Below, in pieces: positions 44,958 through 52,978 of a stretch of DNA of 64,000 bases. The position numbers and the translations under genes were made by a program. Numbering within the stretch: the stretch's first letter is position 1; every line of letters starts with the position of its first letter. Location of the stretch: positions 186,001 to 250,000 of the forward strand of contig NZ_JNLQ01000001.1 in assembly GCF_000703165.1 (NCBI RefSeq). Reading direction: 5' to 3'. The DNA is from Butyrivibrio sp. AE3004 (GTDB lineage Bacteria > Bacillota > Clostridia > Lachnospirales > Lachnospiraceae). The notes beneath the pieces are model-generated. The model did no database searches, was not told the DNA's origin, and worked only from the letters and a program-made list of their open reading frames with translations.

Positions 44958-45809
44958 TTATGATATTGGGAGCTGTTTTCCAAATTCATCGTTTAGTGTT
45001 TTTGCAATCTCCTGGCATGTACCTGCATCAATTCCTGCCTTGGCAAGTTCCATTCTTACATTCATTTCGAATGTTATCTGATTTGAATTCTTGCACACCT
45101 CAAGTAAACTTTTAGCGTAGCCACTGTTTGCAGCTCCTAATACCTTTTTAATCTGAGCAATTGTGGGAATCTTTACAGATTCTTTCTTTGTCGAAGAAGC
45201 CTTAGGTGTTTTTTTCTCCTTATTTTCAGGTTTGCCTTCCTTTTTTGGCGCAAAGTCAGTCATCTTATTTGTGATCATTGGTCTTTTCTTTGCCGGTGCT
45301 GACTTTGTTTCTTTCTCATTTGTTTCAGACTTTGTTTTCTTCTCCGAAGTCTTTACAGTCTCTTTATCAGAAGGTGTTTCCTTCTTTTCTTCCTGCTTCT
45401 TTATTGCCTTATCGCTGGAGGGTTCAGACTTCTTCTCTTTTGTCTCGACTTCTATGTTCACCTTTTTGCGTGGCTGCTTTTTAGAAGAAGCTTTTAATTC
45501 TGAAGAAGGGGCAATCCCTTTTTTGAGAACATCATCATCTGTATAGAGTTCATATTCATTTTCATCTGCTGTAAGCTGACCTATAAGCACCGCCTGGGCA
45601 ATACGCAAAATGTTTTTTCCTTCTGCAAAAGTATCCTTTATCTCAGGAAGGAGTTTTACCTCCATGTTCCTTACCATCTCATTCTGATACGCAGACACAG
45701 GTATGGAATCGTTTGCTGATGCAATGACAATGACCCTGTCCTTTGCAGCATCCTTAGTGTTTAATTTTTCAGGGAAATACCCCTTGCTGAGAACTATGAT
45801 ATGTAGCAT
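44958..45809 (-). CDS. Unknown protein with Lys/Glu/Ser-rich linker between two folded ends
   Basis: I do not recognise this 283-residue protein. The first 100 residues look folded (MLHIIVLSKGYFPEKLNTKD, AQAVLIGQLTADENEYELYT). Residues about 105-220 are low-complexity, dominated by Lys, Glu, Ser, Thr and Pro (EKKSEPSSDKAIKKQEEKKE). The last 65 residues again look folded and helical (IPTIAQIKKVLGAANSGYAK, LAKAGIDAGTCQEIAKTLND). No membrane segment or signal. A clean AGGAGG supports the start. The layout resembles a scaffold or nucleic-acid-binding protein with a flexible hinge, but no function is assigned. Confidence 0.75.
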   Translation of the reverse strand: MLHIIVLSKGYFPEKLNTKDAAKDRVIVIASANDSIPVSAYQNEMVRNMEVKLLPEIKDTFAEGKNILRIAQAVLIGQLTADENEYELYTDDDVLKKGIAPSSELKASSKKQPRKKVNIEVETKEKKSEPSSDKAIKKQEEKKETPSDKETVKTSEKKTKSETNEKETKSAPAKKRPMITNKMTDFAPKKEGKPENKEKKTPKASSTKKESVKIPTIAQIKKVLGAANSGYAKSLLEVCKNSNQITFEMNVRMELAKAGIDAGTCQEIAKTLNDEFGKQLPIS

Positions 45810-46000
45810 TTATGCCTCCTGATATTTTTGCTGTGCTATATACAATATAGCAGCAGTCAAAACATGAAATATATATTCTTAAGCAAAATTAGAATATGTA
45901 TGTAAATACAATAGCACATTTTCTTGATAAGCCAAATCATAACTTTTCCTGTATCCTATGGTACCGGCTATTCTTATAGCATTTATTAATGAAAAGATAT
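45810..46000. other. AT-rich gap with no recognised gene
   Basis: The stretch upstream of the unknown Lys-rich protein is AT-rich and probably contains its promoter. A small inverted repeat GCTATATACAATATAGC lies at 45834-45850, inside the leader. Nothing else is supported. Confidence 0.4.
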
Positions 46001-46050
46001 AAAAAAATTGTCAAACCTCTGCTGATTGCATAAGATTTGACAATTTTTTT
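46001..46050. terminator. Bidirectional terminator
   Basis: AAAAAAATTGTCAAA pairs perfectly with TTTGACAATTTTTTT across a 20-base loop; both strands end in T-runs. It lies about 110 bases past the radical SAM gene stop and can serve that gene. The 46051-46161 stretch holds no supported gene. Confidence 0.85.
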
Positions 46051-46161
46051 ATTTATCAGCCCGATACCAATCGGTCGTGCATACTAAAGTGTTATTATTA
46101 GACATTTCATATGCAAGCAGTTCGATTTACCTCCCAGCTTGTCCTGGAAGTCATGGAACAT

Positions 46162-47262
46162 TTAACTAATGAAACTACCTAGAATTGCCTCTACTTCATG
46201 TCTCTTTTCATACAGCACACATCCGCCATCATGATCATCCAGCAGTACCCCTTCATTTTGTAATGCCTTGAATAATCTTGAGTTCATTGCTTCCCTGAGG
46301 GATGTGTCCTTCACATTTATATCTGAATATGGTGAGAACGGGCAAGGCTCAGCTCCGCCATGCGAATTGATATGGAAAAACCCTCTGCCTGCTGCAATAC
46401 ATCCACCAGAGTTCTTCTCGTCTCCCGGAAAAGATACAAACACCATTTCAGGATGTTCCTGTCGCAGCCTCATGATTTCTTTTCGCAGATATTCTCTTTC
46501 CGCATCTTTAGGAGCAAGGTGCTTTGAATCATCCGTAACAGGTACGAACTCAACAAAAATCACCGCTTTACAGCCCTTGTTAGAGAGTTTACCTATAAAG
46601 CTTTCTGAGGATACATCCTTAAAATTTTCAGTTGTCACAGTCACTGATGCCCCATAAATAAGCCCCCGGCGCTGCAGTTCATCCATATTTGAAGCAAGCT
46701 TATCATAAACACCCTCGCCACGCCTTCTGTCAGTTGCTTCCTTCTCACCCTCAATACTCATAATAGGGATAAGATTCCTGTTTTCATCAAACATATCAAA
46801 ATACTTATCAGCCATATATGTTCCGTTGGTAAAAATAGGAAACAGGATGTTCTGTTTCTTACCGGCTGCTTCGATGACGCCTTTCCGAAGAAGAGGCTCT
46901 CCACCTGCAAGAAGAATGAAACTTACTCCCAGATCATCTGCCTCATCAAACACTTTCAGCCATTCATCATCAGACAGCTGACTGACAGGCGCGGAATCTT
47001 CCGTAGCATTGTTGCATCTTGAATAACATCCCGAGCAGTGAAGATTACAACTGCTTGTTATACTTGCAATAAGAAACGGTGGGATGTGCTCGCCTTCTTT
47101 TTCCAGCTTAGCTCTTTTCTTTGACGCTGTTTTTGTTGCCAATGCAAACTTGGCCATATAAACACTTTCTTTTGGGTTCTTGAGAGTAGCTTTTACAGCG
47201 TCTGAAACTACCCTTTCAACTCCGTGTGTCATATATTCCTGAATGTTAAAATCCTTACTCAT
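46162..47262 (-). CDS. Radical SAM protein with SPASM-like C-terminus
   Basis: A 366-residue radical SAM enzyme. The cluster motif is Cys72-x3-Cys76-x2-Cys79 (CNLHCSGC), followed by GGEPLLR. The C-terminus has further Cys (GGCIAAGRGFFHIN, EPCPFSPYSDIN, GGCVLYEKR), like the SPASM-type auxiliary cluster region of peptide- and protein-modifying members. It was placed at the ATG at 47262; a longer frame overlaps the peroxidase gene and adds non-conserved residues. Only a weak TTTTGGA precedes it. The substrate is unknown. I looked for a small Cys-containing precursor peptide next to it and found none with a ribosome binding site. Confidence 0.85.
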   Translation of the reverse strand: MSKDFNIQEYMTHGVERVVSDAVKATLKNPKESVYMAKFALATKTASKKRAKLEKEGEHIPPFLIASITSSCNLHCSGCYSRCNNATEDSAPVSQLSDDEWLKVFDEADDLGVSFILLAGGEPLLRKGVIEAAGKKQNILFPIFTNGTYMADKYFDMFDENRNLIPIMSIEGEKEATDRRRGEGVYDKLASNMDELQRRGLIYGASVTVTTENFKDVSSESFIGKLSNKGCKAVIFVEFVPVTDDSKHLAPKDAEREYLRKEIMRLRQEHPEMVFVSFPGDEKNSGGCIAAGRGFFHINSHGGAEPCPFSPYSDINVKDTSLREAMNSRLFKALQNEGVLLDDHDGGCVLYEKRHEVEAILGSFIS

Positions 47263-47329
47263 AATTCCAAAATATACAGTAAAATCGTAAATGTTAGTTT
47301 CTGTTAACTTTTCAATTGATAACCAAATC

Positions 47330-47869
47330 TCAAAGAAGTGATTTGATGCATGCCTCAACATCCGCAACATCAGCAGTAGGTTCAAAACGTGCTACCACTT
47401 TGCCTTCCCTGTCCACTATAAACTTGGTAAAATTCCACTTGATATCGGGCTTCTTGTCCCATTCAGGATCAGCTTCCGCAAACATCTTCTCAAGTACTTC
47501 TCTGTATTGATGGTCCTGGAAGCCTTCAAATCCTTTTTGTGACTTAAGGTATGTGTATAGAGGAAGCTCATTATCCCCATTTACATCAGCCTTTTTCATC
47601 TGAGGGAAAGTTGTGTTGTAGTGAAGAGTACAGAACTCATGAATCTCATCATCGGTTCCGGGAGCTTGACCACCAAATTGGTTACATGGGATATCCAGAA
47701 CCTCCAGTCCCTTGTCATGATAATTCTCATAAAGCTCTTCTATGGGCTTGTACTGTGGTGTAAAACCACAGCCGGTAGCTGTGTTCACAACCAAAATAAC
47801 CTTTCCTTTATAATCAGCAAGATTTAGCTCTTCTCCGGTTCCTGTAGTAACTTTGTAATCATATATCAT
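47330..47869 (-). CDS. Glutathione peroxidase family thiol peroxidase
   Basis: A 179-residue thioredoxin-fold peroxidase. The active-site Cys34 lies in VNTATGCGFTPQY (Cys rather than selenocysteine), with the second family motif EVLDIPCNQFGGQAPGTDDE and WNFTKFIVDREGKVVARF. Bacterial members of this kind usually use thioredoxin rather than glutathione to reduce peroxides. It precedes the radical SAM gene by 67 bases on the same strand. The start has GGGCATAGGA upstream. Confidence 0.92.
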   Translation of the reverse strand: MIYDYKVTTGTGEELNLADYKGKVILVVNTATGCGFTPQYKPIEELYENYHDKGLEVLDIPCNQFGGQAPGTDDEIHEFCTLHYNTTFPQMKKADVNGDNELPLYTYLKSQKGFEGFQDHQYREVLEKMFAEADPEWDKKPDIKWNFTKFIVDREGKVVARFEPTADVADVEACIKSLL

Positions 47870-48061
47870 TTCCTATGCCCTCCAATCAATCTTCTGTTCT
47901 ATAATTCTTTACCCAAAAATGACAAACAGGGGCCTCAGGCATTGGACTGCCGGTAGGAACAGACTTAATTACCTCCTGCCCATTTTATATATTTTGCCAT
48001 ATTTAATTGGATACAATGTTATTATAATACAATTATTTATAAAATCAAGCCCCAACTTTAT

Positions 48062-48114
48062 AAAAACAGACTCAAATGTACTTATCTGAGCCTGTCCTAA
48101 ACTTATTTTATATT
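48062..48114 (-). repeat. Terminator-linked repeat, copy 1
   Basis: A stretch starting TAAAAACAGACTC and ending ACTTATTTTATATT. It shares its order and ends with 49579-49634 and 52538-52595. In each copy an ACAG..CTGT-like stem is followed on one side by a T-run (minus strand) and on the other by ACTTATTTTATATT. It sits 20-25 bases past the stop of the fragment at 48137. Confidence 0.6.
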
Positions 48115-48136
48115 CAACTTTAATTCTTGCAGAGTG

Positions 48137-48322
48137 CTAACGCATAATACTATCCGATGCCTTTTGTATCCGGCTGGCTGCTTCCTGTGGGGTAATGTGA
48201 GATAATGCCAGCTCTTCAAGAGCATCACACACGGCAAGGCTTAAGTCTTCATACTTAATCCCTCTTGTTCCTGCAACATTTATTCTTCCGTTGATATCTA
48301 GTCTTCTTTCAACTGTTCCTCT
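48137..48322 (-). pseudogene. 3' remnant resembling the end of a solute-binding protein
   Basis: An open frame without any ATG ends at a TAG at 48137. It reads DINGRINVAGTRGIKYEDLS, then ALEELALSHITPQEAASRIQ and ends SIMR. The last part resembles the C-terminal helix of extracellular sugar-binding proteins (ITPQEAA-x-x-IQ). The first residues could instead continue the GNAT stub just upstream (a -DINGR- strand in another frame). Either way no start signal exists, and two gene pieces seem to have been joined. Confidence 0.45.
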
Positions 48323-48504
48323 TCAGTAACTGCAATACAGGATTCTTTTTTTCCTAATGCATCTTCGAAAGATTCCAGAGTCTTTTCATAAGGATTTAAA
48401 GAATAACACCCTTTGAAATTCACAGATGCCTTATTGTGATAGTCTGATAATTCACGAATACAATCGTACAGTTTGCTCACCTCGTTCTGTGTTATTTCTC
48501 TCAT
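48298..48504 (-). pseudogene. N-terminal stub of a GNAT acetyltransferase
   Basis: The 68 codons (MREITQNEVSKLYDCIRELS, HNKASVNFKGCYSLNPYEKT, SCIAVTEEEQ) match the first third of a GNAT protein of the 150-160 residue type; the acetyl-CoA-binding core is absent. It starts 10 bases after the preceding GNAT gene, with AGGAGAAAG upstream. It is read as a truncated gene. Confidence 0.65.
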
Positions 48505-48514
48505 ACTCTTTCTC

Positions 48515-48970
48515 CTACATTTTTGTCAGAACCATACATTCTGTTGAATCGGTAAATCCAATACTCTTATAGAGCGGTCTTCCTAATTCGGTTGCATCAA
48601 GACTTATTTCCGTTGCACCCTTTTCCCATGTTTTTTCTATTAACAATTCAACCATTTTCCGGGCAATTCCCTGACGGCGGTATTCACTTCTTGTATAGAC
48701 ATTCATAAGATGAGCTCTCTTCCCGGTTGGGTGATAAAAAGTCGGCATTATCCTTAAAAAACTCATGGATGCACATCCAATAGCCGTGTCGCCATCCATC
48801 GCAAGAACAGTCAAATGGTCTCCATTCAAAAAGTAATCGCGACTCTCAGTTATTATTTCATCAGAATACTCATAGTCTTCTGATAAATTATTCACTACTT
48901 TAAGCATCTCAAGGCGAATGCTCATCAAACTATCTATATCATCTTTTGTAGCAATTTTTATTTCTATCAT
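48515..48970 (-). CDS. GNAT family N-acetyltransferase
   Basis: A 151-residue complete GNAT protein. The acetyl-CoA motif is YTRSEYRRQGIARKMVELLI (R-R-x-G-I-A), preceded by the HLMNVYTRSEYRR strand, and the C-terminal motif is GRPLYKSIGF. The N-terminal IKIATKDDIDSLMSIR is typical. The substrate is unknown. GGGAGAT precedes the ATG. It leads a short row of GNAT-related genes and fragments (48.3-51.5 kb). Confidence 0.88.
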   Translation of the reverse strand: MIEIKIATKDDIDSLMSIRLEMLKVVNNLSEDYEYSDEIITESRDYFLNGDHLTVLAMDGDTAIGCASMSFLRIMPTFYHPTGKRAHLMNVYTRSEYRRQGIARKMVELLIEKTWEKGATEISLDATELGRPLYKSIGFTDSTECMVLTKM

Positions 48971-49128
48971 CTTTCATCTCCCGGCTCACTTATATATGTA
49001 CTATCTGTCACACCATATCATTTTCCTTCAGCCAACCGACAGATTTTTTCAAAGCCTCAATGGTCTTCGTTTCCAGGACACATCTGGCTTTTCTCTCCTT
49101 AGCCAGACATAATTATCCGATACAAGGT

Positions 49129-49467
49129 TCATTTCAAATTCATCTCAAGTTCCAGGCAGTCCCATGTTTCACCATTTATCTCATAGGTATCGGTATCCGG
49201 CAGGTCCTTCAATCCTACTGATTTGTAGCAATAGTAGGCTGGTTCGTTGTTCTTAAATACTCCAAGAGATACCTTCCTGGCACCATAAATCTCTTTAGCA
49301 AAAACGAAACCCAGCACCGCATTGAAGGTTACTGCCGAAAAGGTACTGAATCTCTCAAATAATCCGAAAACTGCCTTAGGCATAATCCCTGTTCCTATAG
49401 GTCCAATGAGCATTGCTGCAAGGCACCCACCATTGCTGTATACGACAGTAAACTGATTATTCCACAT
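49129..49467 (-). pseudogene. C-terminal GNAT fragment with unrelated N-terminus
   Basis: Residues from about 60 on (GARKVSLGVFKNNEPAYYCY, DTDTYEINGETWDCLELEM) match the end of a GNAT acetyltransferase. The first 55 residues (QFTVVYSNGGCLAAMLIGPI) do not fit the family and look like a piece of something else. The acetyl-CoA-binding R-x-x-G-x-A motif is missing. It is probably a deletion chimera. Confidence 0.5.
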
Positions 49468-49578
49468 ATTCCAAGTTTATATAGTTTCATAGTGTCCATC
49501 CTTCACTATTACCATAATAATATCTGTTAGTTTATTCCTTCGCCAGTTTTCTAATTAAAATTACACTAACACACTTGC

Positions 49579-49634
49579 AAAAAAGCAGACTCATATGCAC
49601 TTATTCAGGTCTGTTCTACACTTATTTTATATTA
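49579..49634 (-). repeat. Terminator-linked repeat, copy 2
   Basis: AAAAAAGCAGACTC through ACACTTATTTTATATT, overlapping the stop codon of the methyltransferase gene. On the minus strand ACAGACCTG pairs with GAGTCTGC-like sequence and six T residues follow, giving a working terminator. Confidence 0.65.
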
Positions 49635-50420
49635 TTTTCTTACCTGTAGTTCAGCAAATGAGACATAGTGTTTGACATCGAACACTTCCGGAGCGTTTTC
49701 ATTAAGCATCCTAAAATGCTCCTCATCCCATGCTCGAAGCTGTGCTTCGTCCATTGCTGCTCCCACTCCTCTGCAGGCGCGCATGCGTCCATGCCAGCTT
49801 TCCCTTGTGAATGTAACATCAACCCGGAATTCCTTTTGCATCACCATGTCAAAATTTTCAAATAGTTCTTCCGGAACAAAAACAGGGTGAACTGTATCTC
49901 CGTATGAGGACCAGTTAGGATTATGTTTTAGGATGATTTCCTCACTTTTTCCTGCGATAGTATCCTCATAAGGAAGCCATCCCATATACAGAATCAGCAG
50001 TTTCCCGCCGGGCTTCAACATCCTCGCATATCTCCCGGTTATCACCTTAGCATCCAGATACCATATGCATTGACATATGGTTATGACATCAAAAGTATTG
50101 TCAGGATAATCCACCTCTTCCGCAGGACAGGCATAAAACTCAATATTCATTCCCTGATCAGCTGCAAGTAGCCTGGCCTGCTCTATCTGATTCTCTGAAA
50201 TGTCGGTTCCAATCCACCCGGCACCAAACTGATACATATTTCGTGGAAGAACCCCAGTCCCGGTTCCGATATCCAGAACCTTTTGCCCGTCCTTGCAAAG
50301 TCCCAAATCCAGAATTTGCTGATAAAACTCTTTCGGATAAATATCCCGATATTTTGCATAATCCTTTGACGTATTTCCCCAGTCAAAAGCTTTTCCGTTA
50401 TCAATATCTGAAATTTGCAT
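49632..50420 (-). CDS. Class I SAM-dependent methyltransferase
   Basis: A 262-residue Rossmann-fold methyltransferase. The SAM-binding motif I is KVLDIGTGTGVLPRNM, motif II GTDISENQIEQAR and motif IV FDVITICQCIWYLD. The Met at 50420 is preceded by GGAGG at nine bases, so it is preferred over an earlier ATG. Family members methylate small molecules such as ubiquinone-like or antibiotic substrates; the substrate is unknown. Confidence 0.88.
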   Translation of the reverse strand: MQISDIDNGKAFDWGNTSKDYAKYRDIYPKEFYQQILDLGLCKDGQKVLDIGTGTGVLPRNMYQFGAGWIGTDISENQIEQARLLAADQGMNIEFYACPAEEVDYPDNTFDVITICQCIWYLDAKVITGRYARMLKPGGKLLILYMGWLPYEDTIAGKSEEIILKHNPNWSSYGDTVHPVFVPEELFENFDMVMQKEFRVDVTFTRESWHGRMRACRGVGAAMDEAQLRAWDEEHFRMLNENAPEVFDVKHYVSFAELQVRK

Positions 50421-50590
50421 AGTCCGGTTCCTCCACTTTACACATATTTTTTTGTTTCGATTATACATCATCCTCTTAGAAAGATTTGGACGTCCTAAAA
50501 AAAGCTAATATGATTAAAAATTGTTTTCAAGAAAAATCTAAAAAGTTTTTATTTGAAATGGACAATGCATCACAACAAACAAAAGTCCGG

Positions 50591-51454
50591 TTATGCATGT
50601 GTTATCGCCTGAAGCATGTATTCTTCATCACCGTTTTCTTCAAAGAACTTTCCTTTAACAAAAAAAGTGGTATCTTCCTCATGAAGTTCGTTTTTCTCAA
50701 AGCCATTTACATCATTTGGAGTAAAGCAAAGGACAACCTTTTTCACCTTAGATCCAAAGGAAGTAATAACCTCGTCCAAAGATCCATCTCCGATGATAGT
50801 ATAAAGGATCAGCGTATTATCCTCCAGTTCAGCAACTGCGTAGCTGTCGCAAGCCTCAATATAGAACAGATTCTCCGTCATAAACTGTGACAGATAGAAC
50901 ATATATAATCCGGAATTTCCAACCATATACATCGCAGCATTCTGGCTTTTGGTGTCAAGAATGCGTGCAGCCTTATCAAAATCATCCTTACTGCTTAGAG
51001 GAACCATTACCGCTTTATTATCGCCGGTTATCACTACTTCTTTTGAATACTGATATTCCTTTGCCTCTTTAAAGCCGAACCTGGGATAAAACTCAAGGAC
51101 AGAGTCATTGGCAAATAGATAAATGCCATCTACCTTTTCTTCATAATCCTTCATGATCTCTTCCATCAGCATTCTGGCATAGCCTTTTCCTCTGTGATCA
51201 GGATCTGTCATAATTGTTCCCAGCTGAATCAGCTTTACTATTTTGCCCTTATAATTCATGTTGCAGGCATTTACCGAAACATTGGATACTACCTCACCGT
51301 CTATCGTGACAGAATACGGAATATAATTATCCTGCCAAAAACCATTTTGATACCAGTTTTCGAAGTTAAGACCAAAGGTCTTTTCAGCAAGTCTATTGAA
51401 TGATGCTCTAAGAGCCTCGTTATTTCTGTAATTTTTTTCTATGCAAATACTCAT
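50591..51454 (-). CDS. Large GNAT acetyltransferase with C-terminal extension
   Basis: A 287-residue protein, nearly twice the normal GNAT size. Residues about 1-140 form the GNAT domain (LGTIMTDPDHRGKGYARMLM, R-G-K-G-Y-A, then FYPRFGFKE). The rest (about 150-287) is a second alpha/beta domain with little similarity to known motifs; a degenerate second GNAT fold, as in Eis-like proteins, is possible. The substrate is unknown. GAAATAAC precedes the ATG with only a weak ribosome binding site. Confidence 0.8.
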   Translation of the reverse strand: MSICIEKNYRNNEALRASFNRLAEKTFGLNFENWYQNGFWQDNYIPYSVTIDGEVVSNVSVNACNMNYKGKIVKLIQLGTIMTDPDHRGKGYARMLMEEIMKDYEEKVDGIYLFANDSVLEFYPRFGFKEAKEYQYSKEVVITGDNKAVMVPLSSKDDFDKAARILDTKSQNAAMYMVGNSGLYMFYLSQFMTENLFYIEACDSYAVAELEDNTLILYTIIGDGSLDEVITSFGSKVKKVVLCFTPNDVNGFEKNELHEEDTTFFVKGKFFEENGDEEYMLQAITHA

Positions 51455-51783
51455 GTTATTTCTCTTTCTAATCTATAATTTTTTTAGGCCAACAACAGAT
51501 TCCCACCTCTAGTGCTCTTTCTTCCTTAAGGTGAAAATCCGCATATTTACAGTACCAGCAACCCTGCAAGCTTGGAATCGCATCCTCTCTTCTATGAGCG
51601 CATCCGGATGATCAAATACTCTGACCTGTGCTTTTACAGATTTTCTTTCAAAATCTTGTCCTCCATAATCTTCATATCTTCAATAATACGCTTGTATTCG
51701 TTTTTTGAGGAGTCCAATATTTTTCATTCGGTTCCTCCAATTTCAATCAGAATTCTTCTTTCTATATTCATGTTACTACAATC
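51455..51783 (-). other. Gap with a frameshifted 30-residue remnant
   Basis: A GGAGG site and ATG near 51725 open a frame reading MKNIGLLKKR that stops early. Removing one A from an A6 run would give a frame running through NEYKRIIEDMKIMEDKILKE to the TAA at 51634. This looks like a small decayed gene; the parent is not recognised. Otherwise the stretch shows nothing clear. Confidence 0.3.
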
Positions 51784-51927
51784 ATAACCACCCGTCCAAC
51801 GGGTGGTTTGCTCGCCCCTATAAGGGGCAGTTACCGGCCAGCGCCTAAAGACGCTGGCTTTCACTTTGTTCAAGCCTTTAACGCCTTTGACTCGTCGCAG
51901 CCCTTGAAAGGGCGCTTGTAATACCGG

Positions 51928-52383
51928 CTACCCCTTGAAGGGGTCCTCATACTCTTTCACACTCAGTTTATCCATTGCTATATCATGTTTTTCTTGTTCC
52001 TGAATGTACTTCTTTATTGTCGCCTCATTAAGTCCCACTGTACTTACATAGTATCCCTCTGCCCAGAAATGTCTGTTTCCAAACTTATATTTCAAATTTG
52101 CGTGCTGATCAAATATCATCAGCGCACTCTTTCCTTTTAGATATCCCATAAACTGTGATACGCTAAGCTTTGGTGGAATACTAACCAGCATATGTACGTG
52201 ATCTGGCATTAAGTGTCCTTCTATAATCTCTACTCCCTTATAAGCACAAAGCTGTTTCAAGATATCTCTTATACTTGCCTTGTATTGATTATAGATTATT
52301 TTTCTCCTATACTTTGGTGTGAACACTATGTGGTACTTACACATCCATTTAGTGTGTGCTAAACTATTTGCCTTATTGGCCAT
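51928..52383 (-). CDS. tnpA: IS200-type Y1 transposase TnpA
   Basis: A 151-residue HUH single-strand transposase. The metal-binding HUH is His62-Val-His64 (PDHVHML) and the nucleophile is Tyr126 in ATIKKYIQEQE. It cuts and joins single-stranded DNA at hairpin-marked ends. The start at 52383 follows AAGGTG by six bases; an earlier in-frame ATG is rejected. The frame is intact, so the element may be active. Its ribosome binding site lies inside a long 5' UTR hairpin. Confidence 0.93.
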   Translation of the reverse strand: MANKANSLAHTKWMCKYHIVFTPKYRRKIIYNQYKASIRDILKQLCAYKGVEIIEGHLMPDHVHMLVSIPPKLSVSQFMGYLKGKSALMIFDQHANLKYKFGNRHFWAEGYYVSTVGLNEATIKKYIQEQEKHDIAMDKLSVKEYEDPFKG

Positions 52384-52384
52384 T

Positions 52385-52451
52385 AAAATCACCTTTCCTT
52401 TCGTTATAATTTAGGCTTGAACATCCAAAATTATAACGGAAAGGTGATTTT
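52385..52451 (-). promoter_or_regulatory. 5' UTR hairpin covering the tnpA ribosome binding site
   Basis: The arm at 52385-52412 (AAAATCACCTTTCC.. on the plus strand) is complementary to the arm at 52427-52451 (..GGAAAGGTGATTTT) over more than 20 bases with a small bulge. On the mRNA the 3' arm contains the AAGGTG ribosome binding site and ends just before the tnpA start. This fits the known IS200 arrangement, in which translation is held low by a 5' stem-loop. Confidence 0.75.
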
Positions 52452-52537
52452 TTTGTATAACAAACACCGCGCACCCGCATAGCGGGTGGTTGATATTTCG
52501 CACGCTTCGCGAGCTCAACTGGGTCACGACCCATAAT

Positions 52538-52595
52538 AAAAAACAGACCTTATCACTTACACTGATTACGGTCTGTTTTGCACTTATTTTATATT
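52538..52595 (-). repeat. Terminator-linked repeat, copy 3
   Basis: AAAAAACAGACC pairs with GGTCTGTTTT, followed by GCACTTATTTTATATT, overlapping the 3' end of the C_GCAxxG gene. On the minus strand the stem ends in six T residues, so it also terminates that gene's transcript. Confidence 0.7.
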
Positions 52596-52976
52596 CATTA
52601 TCTCACCATAAATTACGACAGCATTTCTAACACACTCTTCACAGCGGCAGAGGGGTTTTCCGTCAGTGATTGCCTTAAGATCTTTGCATTTCAATGCACC
52701 GCACCTCTTGCCAAATTCCTCCTGTATCCGTTTGGTAACTCCCAGTGTTCCTTTCCCTTCAGTATTAAGCCCGGCTATCATTCCCGCTCCTATGAGTGCT
52801 CCACATGTAGCTTCAAGGTTGCCCATTCCGGCACAGAACCCTGCTGATACCTGCTTAAGCTGTTCCTCCGTAAGCTTTGTCTGATCGGATAATGCTGCCG
52901 TCACAGCCTGGGCACAGTTATACATTCCTGAATTTTTTAATTCCACAGCCTTTTCGGCTCTCTCACTTAGTGTCAT
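52584..52976 (-). CDS. C_GCAxxG_C_C family redox-associated protein
   Basis: A 130-residue protein of the C_GCAxxG_C_C family. Conserved Cys: NCAQAV, ATCGALIGA, RCGALKCKDL and CRCEECV. Members are often found with oxidoreductases and iron-sulfur proteins and probably bind a metal cluster; the reaction is unknown. The Met at 52976 directly follows the stop of the iron-sulfur membrane protein and has AAGGA upstream, so the two are coupled. It completes a three-gene redox unit. Confidence 0.85.
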   Translation of the reverse strand: MTLSERAEKAVELKNSGMYNCAQAVTAALSDQTKLTEEQLKQVSAGFCAGMGNLEATCGALIGAGMIAGLNTEGKGTLGVTKRIQEEFGKRCGALKCKDLKAITDGKPLCRCEECVRNAVVIYGEIMNIK

Positions 52977-52978
52977 GA

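Larger units (their letters stand above)
51784..52500 (-). mobile_element. IS200/IS605-type insertion sequence (IS200 organisation)
   Basis: About 720 bases carrying only a Y1 transposase gene, as in IS200. Both ends have subterminal hairpins: ACCACCCGT/ACGGGTGGT at 51787-51807 and CACCCGC/GCGGGTG at 52472-52488. More small hairpins (GCCCCTATAAGGGGC, GCCCTTGAAAGGGC, ACCCCTTGAAGGGGT) lie between the left end and the gene. There are no long inverted repeats at the ends, as expected for single-strand transposition. Exact cleavage sites were not determined. Confidence 0.85.

Noticed and set aside
45163..45546. Plus-strand Phe/Ser-rich frame looking like a membrane protein
   Set aside because: It is the antisense of the Lys/Glu-rich linker (AAG/GAA read backwards gives Phe/Leu/Ser).
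46080..46153. Short minus-strand frame MFHDFQDKLGG.. with two Cys after the radical SAM gene, a possible RiPP precursor
   Set aside because: No ribosome binding site, no leader-like sequence, and no RRE or other RiPP gene nearby.
46162..47385. Longer radical SAM start at 47385
   Set aside because: The extra 41 residues overlap the peroxidase 3' end in another frame, and the MSKDFNIQEY start at 47262 gives the usual family N-terminus.
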